Positions 1-11,825 of a DNA stretch of 64,000 nucleotides are shown piece after piece. The notes under the pieces are model-generated. The model searched no databases. It worked only from the letters and a program-made list of their open reading frames with translations, and was not told the DNA's origin. Source of the stretch: Blastobasis lacticolella. Lineage: Eukaryota; Arthropoda; Insecta; Lepidoptera; Blastobasidae. Made by a program: the position numbers and the translations under genes. The stretch covers positions 14,793,349 through 14,857,348 of the forward strand of contig LR990058.1 of the NCBI GenBank assembly GCA_905147135.1, read 5' to 3'. Each line of letters opens with the position of its first letter. The first letter of the stretch is position 1.

Positions 1-1384
1 AGGAAAAATATAAATTTTGCTTTAGGCAGTCGTTGCGGCCCGAGGGCCAAAACCAGCCCCGGTCGAAATGCCTGATCACTCCTCTCCCTCTGCCCTCTGA
101 TTCTCAGATTAACAGCCCAGCACGACTCGTGCAAATACCTGCATTTAGTTCCTGATTCACACAAGTTCCCTCAACTACTTCACGGCGATCTCGGATTTGT
201 AACACCTACATTTCTACCCACACTTTCATGCATTTATGATAGCTTCGGCTTGAGATGAACCGACAAACAGGAAGCTCTCAGTCACGAAGTCATGAGAACT
301 GGTCACGGAGAGGTGACGGTTGTTTAATGGGATGTTTTACCTAAGTAATATAGTGGTATTGGAGTGATGAAGTTGAGGTAGAGGTGAAAATTTGTACCGA
401 AATAATGTAAGTTTACTGACTGTGGTAGCCGACTGCGGAATACCATACCAGGAATACCATCGTGGAATACCATCCTAATTTCGTTGCTAAGTAGGCTAAA
501 AATATAAGGGAAGTAATTAAATTACTTATATAAAAAAAAAATTAAAATTTTCGTATACCTTGACGACGGTGACTCCCTATGTAACACCCATAAGAAAGTA
601 TTTGAAATACTTAAAACATAAAAAACCATTTTATCATAACTGTTATGGTATCACTCGTCATCAAGCATTGCAATATTACCATTTCTAATAGGCATTATCG
701 TTATACCAATCTATTTATATAATTTAATTATCGTTTACGTAATACCACATCAACTTTGGCCATATGTTTTCTTCGCCTCGTCCACTCTGTTATAGAACAG
801 TCGATAAAAGCTAGATAACCTATCCACTTGCTATCTTACGTAACAAGGTTTAGTGTTCTGTGGTAATAAGCGGTTACAGACAACAAAAATGTGAGTTGTA
901 ATGACCTAAGAAAAATTTCCTCAACCATTGCATTGCAAGCTAAACTCACAATTTAGACGTACTTAACAACAAACGCGGTATCTTCTTCATCGTGAGAACA
1001 AAAAATACGCATAAACAATACACCTCTTACCTCACTTTTTAACTTCAAACGCCGATGTGACAATATAGTTTAGACTCTACTATCATATACAAATAAGGTG
1101 CATTTTGCACTGCATTTCGTTGATCGTTTTGAAGGTACATTTCGCTGGTAAGTCTTAATATGCAAATTTCAAAAATCTGCTTTGAGTTTAGACTTAGGTG
1201 TACGTTATGTAGAGGAAGAAACTCCTATATAATTATTGCATGAGCGTTACCTAAGAAGGTACTACATTGATATGGTCAATTAATTTCTACGGTAGAACTA
1301 CAAGAGTCCACCAGCTTTTACTAGAAACTGGGCTCTGAAGAATGTCTTTTTCTTGTTTCATGGGATTACCTTTATAATGTGTAC
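1..1384. other. AT-rich DNA without recognisable feature
   Basis: No convincing exon, RNA gene or known repeat was recognised on either strand. Open frames are short and lack family motifs. Confidence 0.4.
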
Positions 1385-1515
1385 GACTAAGGAATGGAAC
1401 ACGTTGCCTGCGAGTGTATTCCCTGATTATTATAATTTGTACGCCTTCAAGGCTAGAGTGGATAGGCTGTTCCTAGACAAGCATTTTCCAGCTTCGGCCG
1501 CATCGTCACCTTTAT
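1385..1515 (+). repeat. LINE 3' ORF tail fragment (VFPD family)
   Basis: The + strand reads as the C-terminal end of a non-LTR retrotransposon ORF2, with the motifs WNTLPASVFPD, AFKARVDRLFLD and an Ala/Ser-rich end. The same tail recurs near 50048 (+), 51068 (-), 52062 (-), 59565 (-) and 60315 (-). Only the tail survives, as expected from 5'-truncated retrotransposition. Confidence 0.65.
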
Positions 1516-3149
1516 AAATGGATTTCAAAATTTCAAATGAGCGATTTCAGAATTGGTCCCATTGCGAAAGTTACTCAGAGTGATGAGTAGAACGTTACAC
1601 TATTCGATCAATTGAACAGCACATTTTACATTTTAATAGCGTATTCATCTTATGAACATTTGAAATTGCTCAGTTGTTGCGCTGTTGCGGCTCTTATGCA
1701 ATATCAGTAAATACCTAGAGCTTAAATGCATTTCAATTTGCAGTACTTGAATGTGCAAATAAATTATGAAATGAGTATTTGGGTGCTGAGATATTATTAG
1801 TACATACTTACATACTAAAACAAATACCTTATAAATAAATTTTATAAATTATCCTTCTTCTTTTTCACTACATGGCATGCGATTCGATATATCATAGAAA
1901 TATTTCAAAGAAGTTGTCGTTTAGCAGCTTCTTTATGCGAGACACTTCGTCTTATACGAAATGTAGTAGTATCAAAATTAGTTTAATTTTTTACTCGACA
2001 ACGTAATGCTCTCTACATAGACTGCTAGCTAGATAGTAATCTTTACGTTATAAAAATAAAATAAACTCGCTTTTGGATTTCTACACACAGACCTGCATTA
2101 TTTTTCTGTGTAATTTTATATGTATTTAACTGCTGTAAAACTGTGAAAGGATCCAATAAATAAATAAATACAGACACACCCACGAAAACCGATTAACAAA
2201 AAACAAGTACCAACGTAAAATGGAAATGACGTTGGGAAAGACTCGATTTACCAAATGAAACCAGTAGACAACCCACACAAAAACACAATTTTATGGAAGA
2301 CATAAATTAAACTTAGAAAGTGGTTTAAGTTTTTTAAAGCAACACCTTAAAATTGTCCCATACGCACTAAGTTAATAAAATGGAAATTAAATAATTGACT
2401 AAGCCACCTGATGACAACTGGTCGGTCACTCACCACCAGACCACCAAATGCGTGGTCTCAACGACGCCGCCCTTTGAGAAAGTGCAGGTTCGATGCCTAA
2501 ATTAGGAATATCGGAAACAGCAATCCTAGAGTACTCCATTGGCGAAGATTTATTATTAGCATTGTTTATTTATTTATTTATTTATTTAACCATTTATTGT
2601 GCACAAAGAAAGTTACAATAATATGAACATAAAGATAACAATCACAAAAGGTACAGCTTATTTCTAAAAAGAAATGTCTTACAGCAGACCTACCGAAGAG
2701 AGAGGGCTAGAATAGAGAGGCAATTGACTCTCAACCGAATAAAATAAAGTAAATAAATTATTGCCACTCATCCAGATGGCATAAATGGTACCTAAAAACA
2801 GTCTAAGCACTGTTATACAACCATTTCGTGTGAAATACAAGCATATACAAAAAAATCGAGTTTCTTCACGCCACCTACCAGTCTTTACAAGACTTAATTT
2901 TTCTTTTTTGAAACATGGTCCTTTCCTTGGACTACTTTATACCGGCGGAATGCAGTCTGACAAGTCATGCTCCCTTGATGTAGGGCCCAACGCCATAAGA
3001 GGAGCGACATACGTAGCGCATTGTCGGAATGCGTGTCAATGAAAGTGCTACTGGTTTGGCATGTAAAAGTTGACGGCAATGTCGAATCTCTTTTCATTTT
3101 GATCACGTAAGAGCCGTTGTATTTATTGAACCTCCGATTTTTCTTGAAG
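1516..3149. other. AT-rich intergenic DNA with simple repeats
   Basis: Contains (AATA)n near 2157-2171 and (TTTA)n near 2565-2587. The latter is followed by a 'ttattgtgcac' segment resembling the 3' end of lepidopteran LINEs. No gene recognised. Confidence 0.4.
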
Positions 3150-3300
3150 GAAAGGCGTTTTTTATTTATTTAACACTTTATGCACAACATAGTACAAAGG
3201 TGGACTTAAAGCTCTACCCGACAACGGGTAATAAAAATTACAGGCGGTGCAATAAAATTTACAGTAAAATTATACTTACGACATTTGATGTTAAAGGGTA
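3150..3300 (+). repeat. LINE/SINE 3' terminal fragment (cactttatgcac family)
   Basis: A segment of the form 'tatttaacactttatgcac ... gtacaaaggtggacttaaag' also occurs at 60880-60975 and 41110-41215 ('ggcggacttaaagcc', 'ctaccagtcaaccag'). It is a dispersed retroelement 3' end, diverged between copies. Confidence 0.5.
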
Positions 3301-3429
3301 CACAAGCAAGCCTGATAGAAAATTGTCACTTATGTCTATGGACATTGCCAACATCAAGGGTACCACCACTACACAAGACACATTGCTTTGTACTATTTAG
3401 GCCCCTTCACTGCCAAAGCTACGATTCCT

Positions 3430-3535
3430 TGTAATGATCTGATCTGCCAAATCCTGGATCATGGTCAAGGCGGAACCCGGGCCCTCGAGTGCGAGAGCAC
3501 AACTGGGACACAAACGCCACGATGACTGCCAACAC
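3430..3535 (+). repeat. SINE-A fragment (3' body)
   Basis: Matches the 3' body of the window's SINE-A family: 'gatctgccaaatcctggatc', 'atggtcaaggcgga', 'gggccctcg', 'gcgagagcacaac'. The tRNA-like head is missing. Confidence 0.65.
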
Positions 3536-3925
3536 CACAGTTACCCTGCGATTGAACACTGGAGACTTTACTCATCGGACGGTATTCTACAAGGTGGAGG
3601 GACTTCCCGAATCGTGCGGGTTCAATTCCAACGTGATATTCCGCTTTTGAACAACTTATTAATTAATCCTTAAACGCGTGTTCTGCCGATGGATTTCATG
3701 CTGTACCTACATTCCATATATCGTACGATACGAGACGATTCCGGTGCAGCAAAACGCGTGTTTTAGAGCCTAAAGTTCAATAATGACATCTTTTTTTCTA
3801 CTCCTAATATGACCTACCTATCTAAAAGGTAGAAAATTACAATCTAGCCTAAAGACTATTTAGTAATTTCGGTTTAACACAATTTACTAAGTTAGAATAA
3901 CACAATAATGTGTCCATTGTTCCTC

Positions 3926-3969
3926 GTGATTTTTAGTGCACTAGTGCTTACTATTGCACTAAAAATCAC
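3926..3969. repeat. Perfect 15-bp stem hairpin
   Basis: GTGATTTTTAGTGCA at 3926-3940 is the exact reverse complement of 3955-3969, separated by a 14-nt loop. No flanking feature explains it. It may be the core of a small foldback element. Confidence 0.6.
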
Positions 3970-4387
3970 AAACATTCACTATACTATCTCAAAAGGTTTT
4001 GTCCTTTTTAATCTTCGCACTATGTCCTTGTCATCAGCTGTCATCATCATCTGACATCTATGAAATCTATAAGTGTAGAATAAATACTACAACTCGAAGA
4101 CCACTTTGATACTAATCAGCTTACATCGTACACCACACTCGACACCGCGACGTCATCCCACTTCGAGTAGTCATGTGAACATGTCATATTCACAGTTAGC
4201 ATGTGTAAGTGCACTTTCACTTATTATTTACATAAACAAATATATTATCGTATAACACTTACGAAATAGTGCCTATTACCTATAGGTACTGAAAAGAAAG
4301 AAACGTCCTTGTACTTACATCCGTATTCTTTCATTACTCATTACATCTACATTCTGGCGGAATCAATTTTATGTGTGTATGGCTCTG

Positions 4388-4692
4388 GGGCGTCGGTGGC
4401 CTAATCATTAGTTTGAGTCATACCCCGGTACCGGATTTGTATCCCAATGCCGCCATGTTTTCTGAGCTATGTTCATCAGTTGAACACTAATCGACGCTCT
4501 TATGGGGAACGAAAACGTCGTGATGAACCCTGCACATTTCGGCGACTAAATGTGTAACCATGATCCAATCTGTTAGGTTCCCCAAGAGGCTCACGTAGGT
4601 CAGACAGCAGTCGCTCCACTATAATTACCTGGTCTGCCATTGAATCATGGTCAAGGACCGCGGGCCCTCGCGCGTACAACCCAGACGTTACG
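4388..4692 (+). repeat. SINE-A copy, near full length, degraded
   Basis: Begins with the tRNA-like 'gcgtcggtggcc' head, then 'cgacgctcttatgg', 'catgatccaatctg', 'gtcgctccactataattac' and 'ggtcaaggaccgcgggccct'. The B-box is decayed. See the best copy at 42480-42825. Confidence 0.7.
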
Positions 4693-4897
4693 TCATAAAT
4701 ATTCGTGTTTCAAAGTGATATCGGACGCGCCAGCCGGCGTGCCATCACACCGGCGCTGTTTGCGGTGAAAGTGTTTTTAACGTGAAATGAGCTAAGTATG
4801 AGCTAATGTTTGCACAGGCACGCTTGACGACGTGATGGTGCCGCGTAGACGGGGTATACTCGACATAACTATATAACATACTTACTCGTATCATATA

Positions 4898-5300
4898 GAC
4901 GACCTGAGTGGTTCAGTTGGTTGCCGGTCGTCACGCAGAGGTCCCGGGTTGGATTCAAGGTGAAGCAGAAATTGAATAGATGAATTTTGTTTCTGTTATG
5001 GGTCCGGGTTTAGTATGTACAATGAGTATGTGTTTAAAAAAAGTGTATAAGTAGTTTATCAGTTATCTAACACCTATCTCCTATCTACACCTTTTGTATA
5101 TATCTATTGCTGTATGGGTGTTAGATAACTGAGAAACTACTTATATCCTTTTTTTTAATACCTACTTATTATACATACTACACCCAGACCCGTAATAGAA
5201 ATTAAAATGTATCATTTTAATCTCTGCTCGGCCGGGAATCGAACCGGGGGTCTCTGCGTGGCAGGCCTGCATGTCAACCAATTGAACCACTCATATCATC
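4898..5300. repeat. Tail-to-tail inverted pair of SINE-B copies
   Basis: The left half (about 4898-5075) is a + strand SINE-B with a 'gacctgagtggttcagttgg' head. The right half (about 5110-5300) is a - strand SINE-B with 'ggccgggaatcgaacc'. The 3' tails face each other around 'ctatctacacc', so the pair forms a palindrome of about 400 bp with tRNA-like heads outward. Confidence 0.7.
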
Positions 5301-5627
5301 ATACTTAGATCTTCGAAACAACTTTCCAAGAATCTAGGTTCTCACAGACTTACTTCGGAAGGCTCTGTAGTTCCTCTCTAACTGCGGTTCTGGAATTCGT
5401 AAAGACATCCGCTTTTGTTTTCCAATTTTGAAAACGCGTAACGGTGAATGCGTTACTACGCATGCGTGCCAAATTTGGCTAAACGAAAAGTGTTAAGCTT
5501 GAGCTTTGTCGGTAGCGTTTTGCTAATGATTTTAACTACTGTTTGTTGGCTTTTTAAAGTATGAACTGAAATAATTAGCGTAAAAATATTTTAGGTGCGT
5601 ATGTAGCAACTTATAGGTTGCTACATA

Positions 5628-5872
5628 CGACGATCTGAGTGGTTCAGTGGTCAACATGCCAGTATGCCACGCAAGGGGTCCCGGGTTCGATTCTCGGCCA
5701 GGCAGAAATTGAAATGATTAATTTTAATTTCTGTTACGGGTCTGGGTGTTCTACGTATAATAAGTATGTATTTAAAAGGATATAAGTAGTTTATCAGTTA
5801 TCTAGCACCCATAACACAAGCTTTGCTTACTTTGGGGCTAGATGGCGCTGTGTGAATTTGTCCACGATTATT
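5628..5872 (+). repeat. SINE-B copy (tRNA-Gly-derived head)
   Basis: Head 'ctgagtggttcagtggtcaa', B-box 'gggttcgattctcgg', body 'tctgttacgggtctgggtgt', tail 'ggggctagatggcgctgtgt' ending in 'tgtccacgattattatt'. Almost complete. Confidence 0.8.
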
Positions 5873-5934
5873 ATTATTATAGGTACTTATTAGGGCTTTA
5901 AAAATTAGCTGAGCTACCCTTTGTGCATACATAG

Positions 5935-5956
5935 GTAAGCATATATATATATATAC
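5935..5956. repeat. (AT)n microsatellite
   Basis: A run of alternating 'at', followed by a LINE-type 3' end 'ctttattgcacatgaaaac'. Confidence 0.7.
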
Positions 5957-6149
5957 TTTATTGCACATGAAAACAAGTTACAAAAAAAAAACAATAATTA
6001 TAAACGGTTGTTCACAATACCTTCGTAGGTATTTGAGCTTCAGTAATCCCAAACCTTTGATACATACTTACTTATACATTAATAGATAAATAGTCTTGTA
6101 CAAATTCTCAAAGCGTCAACCGCAAATATTAATAGAATTTAAGTAATTA

Positions 6150-6517
6150 ATTTCTGCACGGCCGGGAGTCGAACTCGGGATTCAAGCGCTTATCCAGCGT
6201 TGTGGGCAAGATGGGCATGCCCACAACCCGAATTGAGGTCCATAGGCTACCGATAAATAGAAAAGTGGTTTACTTATCATTACGCCCAGGTTTTAAATGG
6301 CAGAATGTCCAAATTTTCAAGCTCGCTCATTCCTTGATTTATGTTACTTTCATTAGGTTCTATCGTTCCAGCTTTTACGAAATCCGACTCGCACCGATTT
6401 TCAGGTGGGATCGCCCACAACCTTTTTTAGGAGGTGGATCCACGACCGTCGGGACCTTGCGCTCTGCGATGTAGATAGGCATGTACGAGCACACCACTGA
6501 ACCACTCAGGTCATCTA
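6150..6517 (-). repeat. SINE-B head interrupted by an unrelated insert
   Basis: 6150-6179 carries the reverse-complement B-box of SINE-B ('ggccgggagtcgaactcggg'). The A-box side 'ccactgaaccactcaggtca' resumes near 6490. About 280 bp between them is foreign to the SINE. The open frame at 6202-6474 lies in this insert and has no recognisable motif. Confidence 0.5.
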
Positions 6518-6924
6518 GGTACCTAGATTATTTGGTACTACAGATAATTTACCTGCCCGTGTATTCTACAGTTTCTTCATTCATAACAATACGAAAAAAG
6601 AGAACAAGCGAAAGAGTCAGCTAGGCATAGCACTGATTATTTACGTTATTTGGTCCCTGCCTTCCGACGTACTAACTCTCTTAGGAATATTTTACTGAGT
6701 AAATGGTGATTTTTGATTGGGTATAGATAGGTACCCAATACCTGCATTTTCTAAAGAAATATCCATACCCCTCTAGGATTTTAAATAGAAACCAATGAGT
6801 GTGTACAGCATGGCTAAATGTTGCCAGAATGAAAAATTACCATTGTCATGACTACTATGAAAATCGATTTACTTCTTACCTACATTATAATAATCGACTA
6901 ATTCATGTATTTCTGTTGTTTCAG
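6518..6924 (+). other. Likely 5' intron of the Pro/Gln-rich protein gene
   Basis: Runs up to a good splice acceptor: a pyrimidine-rich 'ttctgttgtttcag' ends at 6924. The open frame extending upstream to 6799 lies in this intron and is not credible coding sequence. The exon carrying the start codon was not found. Confidence 0.5.
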
Positions 6925-9900
6925 GTCACAGCCTTGGCTGTGCTCAGCGTTGCATTGGCGAAAAATTCGACGGCGAAAACGAAACCGAAACGACAACTAG
7001 ACAGCATACGGACCCCACAAAGTCTACAATATTCATTAGTCCTTCCACATTCGAGGGTAACGCACTTTAGATCATTGACAAGCGAAAGAAGAGTTTCCCA
7101 TGCCAACCCGAGAGGAAAACTGCCTCCATATGCGGTCCAGATGGAACCAGTCGTGCAATACTCTCAAAAGGACCCATTGTATGACCCGTCTCAAGATAAC
7201 TTGGATGAAGCTGTGAACGAAAACGCGCTTTACGCTCAACCGAAAATTCTTAACGTCCAAGACCAGGCTTCAGAAGGTTCTTATGGCCCTCCTTATGGCG
7301 TTTTGCCGACTGCACCATTGTACAGCCAAGATGCGCATGCTCACCCACACTATTACGAAGCTCCCGAGCCAATCATTGAAATCATTATCAGAGAATCCAA
7401 CGAAACACTTCCAGCTCCGCCACCTCCACCCGTCCAAAAGAAAAAGAAGGAACCAGTTCACGTATTCTATGTCAAGTACAGCAAAGACCCTCATAACAAA
7501 GATAAGGTGGTGTACGAGAAACCTGTACCTGCGATAACACCTCCTACAAATGAAGAAGAAGACCATCATCATCATCATCATGAAGAATACGTCACTGTGA
7601 CGCCTGAACCATACATCCACCAGGAAACAACAACTCTTAGAGCTATAATAAAACCAGAGTCTGAAGTGTACCATAGTGACAGTAGTGTTAAAATAACATT
7701 TGGCAATGAAGGCCGCCATTATAGTGATAGGCGTGAAAGCAGCCACCATAATGAGGATCACGAAGAGACTGCTCCTAGACCAGCCATTGCATACCCGCAA
7801 CAAGGCCCAAATCATCCACCGTTAGAGCGCTCTGTGTCGCCAACTCCTCAAGAACCAAGACAACATGAAGTTAGGCGCCAAGAGAATCTACCACGGCAAG
7901 CAAATAATCATCCAACCTCTTTACCCTATAGACCTGTGTCTCAGAATGCACAAAGCCGTATTCAATTCCAGTCGTCATACTTGACAAATGAGCAACAGTT
8001 ACCACGACAAGGGCCCTCACTGTCACCATTCAGAGCCCAAGGTCATATACCTAGACAAAATCCATTTAATCAACAGCCTTTCAATGCAAATCCGACTTTC
8101 CCGAGTGGACTCGCGAGCCCAACGACGAACTTTGCTAGCATTGCGCCAACTGTTCCAGGACCTATTGGACCTATTTTCCCCTCATCATTCCCTCGACCAA
8201 ATAATGGACCAGCTTTCCATGTTAGGCCCAGTAACCAACCGCCTTTTGCTATTCGACCTCATTTCAATGGCCCTCAAAGGCCTCCTAGCTTTCACTCGGG
8301 ACCGCAAAGACCATTCCATCAGCCTCAGGCTCAGCAATTCTTCGATGAAGCTAAATATTTGCAAGAAAACTATCACACTATAACTACAGACCAAATCGAG
8401 CCCTCGAAGGATCAACCACCCCCAAACAGAGCACAATCATCATTCCACCCCGGACCAAGACCCAGCCCTAGTCCGCTTCCAGGTCAATTCCAGGAGCACC
8501 TCAATCGCCCACAGATTATTCCCTTGAATCAACAATTGCCTCAACAGAGGCCACCACAACATTTCACAGATCCTTTAAGCAAACCTACATTCAATGTTAA
8601 TCCCAGCGGATCTCCATTTTTCAATCTGAAACCATCGCCACCTCATATTGAAGGTAATCGTGTTCCATTCCAACAACATCAACCACAACAACAATTCAGT
8701 TTCCATCAAGGCGTTCAACCTTTGTCAAGACCGTCAGTCCAAATAAACTCCCAGCATAATCTTCAATTCTCTCCGTCACCGTCGCCATCCCCAGCGCCGA
8801 TTCCACAGCATCAATTTTTGCCACAGCCATCTTCACCTCCGCTTTTCAACAATAATGCCCAGCCATCACAGACTCCTGAACAACAGCATCAATACCACCA
8901 GTTTGCTCAACCCCATAGTCCATCCGAAAGACCACAGTTCCAACATTCCCAAGGTCCCTCTGAAAGACCCCCGATCCAAAATAACTTCCATGATCAATCA
9001 AATATTCAACATCAGCAAAATGTGGGTCAGTTTGTTCCAAAAGGTGGTGAACTAGTTTCTGCCATTTCCAAATACGAACAACATATTACTGTAAACGGCC
9101 CAACAGCACAACCTAGCTATAACGGATTCAGAGAATCAAACCAACCTGCACCATCGCCTAGTCAACAACCTAACCAGCAATATCAACAACAGCAGAATCA
9201 ACAACAACAACAACAACAACAGCAACAACAACAACAACAGTTACAGCATCAACAAAAGCAACAACAACAATTACAACAGCAACAGCAACAGTCACAACAA
9301 CAACAACAACAGTTACAACAACAATCATTATATGATCCTGAGCAGGAACAGGTCAGATTACAACTGGCACAAAACGTACAGAAACAACAAGAAGAAATAA
9401 GGAGACTTCAAAATCAACTTCTCATCGCCCAGCAACAACATCAAACTCAGCAGAACCAGGAGCAATATTTAAAAAACTATGAACAACAGTCCCGTAATAA
9501 TTATAAGCAAGAACAAGTTCAAGCTAGCACCCCTAAATCACAATACAGTCAAAAACCTAGGCAACAGGCTTCCTTTACGTCAAGCTCACCAGCCCCTCCT
9601 TATCATAGCCATTACCAATCGACGACAAGAACTGTCGAAATTAGACCCACCACTCAAAAATATGTCTCTTCTACGGTAAACTCTATTGGCCCCAACCCAG
9701 GTGCGAAGAAGGAAGAAAAAAAGAACAAGCCTAACGTTGAACTTCCTGACGAAGTTCCGGATGATCTTCGCCAACAGTTACTTTCGTCTGGTATTCTAGA
9801 CAATGCTGATATCAGCATCTTGGACTACGATAAAGTAGGAGACACTCCTTTGGATTCGTTACCTCCAGATCAGTTGGCAAACTTTTTCAGTGCAGGTGGC

Positions 9901-10481
9901 GGCCAGCAAATTGCAGCCAGTGAAGCGAGACCCATAGTTGTTTCCCCTAGCGGTGACCGCATACAGTCTAGAATTGATGATCAAGATGAGGAAGATGATC
10001 AAGAAATCGCCGCCTCTGAAAACGTGGCCACTTATGCAGTTCCACCGCCCACACAAAAACAAGCTGTTGAAATGAAAGTCGTACACTTTGACCCTAAAAC
10101 TGCAGAGGGACAAAAGATCGCCAAAGATTACGTGAAGGATGATGCTACTCAAGTGGACCCAGTAACTTTAAACGATAAGAAATATAATCGTTATTTACCT
10201 TTGAAAGTCAGTGGAAATCAGTTTCCCCTTCCAGATATTTTAAAAGGCAGAAAAATAACATCTGTAGTAGTGCTGGCCCCTGTTGAAACTGAAGCATTAA
10301 ACCATGCAAGAGCTGAGCGTGCTGCAACTACAACGGAAAATCTGAAGGGAATTAAATTCATTGCTGGCGAAAGCTTGCAAGATTTACTAAAAAGACCAAC
10401 TAAAGACAACTTCGAGAAATGGTTAGACACTGAGAAGAAAACTGCCACTGATTTGCAGTCTGTCGTCCTACTAGTAACTGG
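6925..10481 (+). CDS. Secreted Pro/Gln/His-rich protein, large internal exon
   Basis: The exon starts after the acceptor at 6924 and ends before the donor gtaagt at 10482. It gives 1185 codons plus two bases. It opens with a hydrophobic stretch (VTALAVLSVALA) that looks like the core of a signal peptide, so the initiator Met should be just upstream in another exon; the region soon carries a basic KPKRQL site. Residues counted from 6925: a His6 run near 214; long Pro/Gln/Asn-rich low-complexity sequence at about 300-920; a polyQ block coded by mixed CAA/CAG at about 750-800; a short coiled-coil-like QEEIRRLQNQLL near 822. From about 935 the sequence becomes complex and acidic (LPDEVPDDLRQQLLSSGIL) and looks like a real folded domain running into the next exon. 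I do not recognise the family with confidence; an extracellular matrix, cuticle or eggshell-associated role is a guess from composition. Confidence 0.85.
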
Positions 10482-11168
10482 GTAAGTAATTTTTATCTTT
10501 TTACTTCATGTTGTACGAAAGACAAACAAGCCAGCGGGCTTTCTGATGGAAAGTGATCAGCAACACCAGGGGCTCCACCAATGTGTTTTATGTATTTATT
10601 TTGAACATTCATCCTAATTTTCTAGATTTCTCCATGGTTTTTATGTCATACGGTAGACAAACAGGCAAGCGGGCTACTAGGTGGAAAATGGTCACCGCTG
10701 CTTATGGATATTAGCAACATCAGGAGTATCTCCAATACGTTGCCCACCCCTAAAACTCCGGGACACGCTGCTCTGCTGGCAGTATATAGTCAAATTCTTG
10801 GCCCCTCCACTGCCAAAGCCACGGTTCCCACCTTATCGAGCACTACATTACATTACTTACCGTCTAAATCACAATACTATTGAAAATAAAATTGTTTGGC
10901 TGCGGTATTCTGCAAGGTGTAGATACTTCAATCAGGCAGCTCCAAGTCGAAATGTGTGATATCCCGCTTCGTTCTACCTCTCTTAAGGCTATGTCTGTCT
11001 TCAAATCGGATTTAAATTAAATAACTTGAAAAAATCAATAAAGAAGCCTTGGTATTTGCGAATTCGCTGTTGAGTTGAATGTAGAGATAACAAATCGACT
11101 TCACAATTGCCGTTCTTCTTTCGAATATGTTTTTTTAGATATTGATAAAAATATTTTTTGGCTTGCAG
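10482..11168 (+). other. Intron with two LINE tail fragments
   Basis: 687-bp GT-AG intron (donor gtaagt, acceptor 'tttttggcttgcag'). It splits a Gly codon (GG|G). It carries two degenerate reverse-orientation copies of the FKRYIRSLFRGG LINE tail family, at about 10508-10600 and 10634-10850, each starting 'gtagacaaacaggcaagcgg' or similar. Confidence 0.8.
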
Positions 11169-11505
11169 GGATAACGAACTATCAGCTGAGAGAGAAATCT
11201 ACATGTACGATATCTCGTCGGGGAAAGTGAACAAACTTAGCGGAGACTTATCGAATGCCTTTGTTGATGCTGCAGAGAACAATGCGCTCAGCAAAGACAT
11301 TGAGAAACTGGCCATTGAAGGAGAGGGCACCCCTGAAAATTTTGACAGAGATTCATCGGATGATGACGACGCAGAAGCCTCGGAGAACGTGCCATTTTTA
11401 ATAGACTTATCAGGTGTTAGCTTAGATGACGAAAACAGTAATCAAGTGTCAATATCATCAGGATATAGTAAAACGAAACTCGGTAGATCGTTACAGAGAC
11501 ATTGA
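11169..11505 (+). CDS. Secreted Pro/Gln/His-rich protein, last exon
   Basis: The first base completes the Gly codon split at 10481, then the frame reads DNELSAEREIYMYDISSGKV and continues to TGA at 11503-11505. It adds 111 residues, for 1297 from the start of the previous exon. The segment has an acidic patch (DRDSSDDDDAEASE). It continues the non-repetitive C-terminal domain without frameshift, which supports the splice call. 3' processing is suggested by ATTAAA at 11638-11643 followed by T-rich sequence. No GPI or transmembrane segment is apparent, so secretion is the likely fate if the upstream signal peptide is real. Confidence 0.85.
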
Positions 11506-11637
11506 CATGGAAATAGTGCCTTCAGGCGTCCCCTGATCCTTGTAAATAGCTTAGTGTAGTATTACTAAATTAATGAAAAACGACGTGATGTTATATATTT
11601 TAGTCGTTACTTAAGAAGTGATAACGTGTTGTACAAT

Positions 11638-11643
11638 ATTAAA
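11638..11643 (+). promoter_or_regulatory. Candidate poly(A) signal ATTAAA
   Basis: ATTAAA lies 133 nt past the stop codon and is followed by a T-rich/GT-containing downstream element (11649-11671), a plausible cleavage context for the upstream gene. Confidence 0.45.
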
Positions 11644-11797
11644 GTACCTTTTTTACATTTATTCTCGTGCTTTCTTTAATCCTTGTTAGAACATTATACC
11701 GCCCCATTTATTTAGGTACCTACTTAACAAATATAAAAAAAGGTAAATATAGGAGGGCATGCCCTGCTGTTCTTACAATTTTAAGTATGTAATAATT

Positions 11798-11825
11798 GGA
11801 CGCTACACGGCTACGTGTAGCGTCC
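11798..11825. repeat. Perfect 12-bp stem hairpin
   Basis: GGACGCTACACG at 11798-11809 pairs exactly with 11814-11825 across the loop GCTA. It abuts the end of a dispersed repeat (11826-12065), so it may be that element's terminus. Confidence 0.6.

Noticed and set aside
6799..6924. Upstream ATG extension of the Pro/Gln-rich ORF
   Set aside because: A good acceptor ('ttctgttgtttcag') lies at 6924 immediately before the signal-peptide-like sequence. The upstream residues look like translated intron.
7270..7815. 181-codon - strand frame rich in Met, Phe and Val
   Set aside because: Antisense shadow of the Pro/Gln/His-rich exon, caused by its biased composition.
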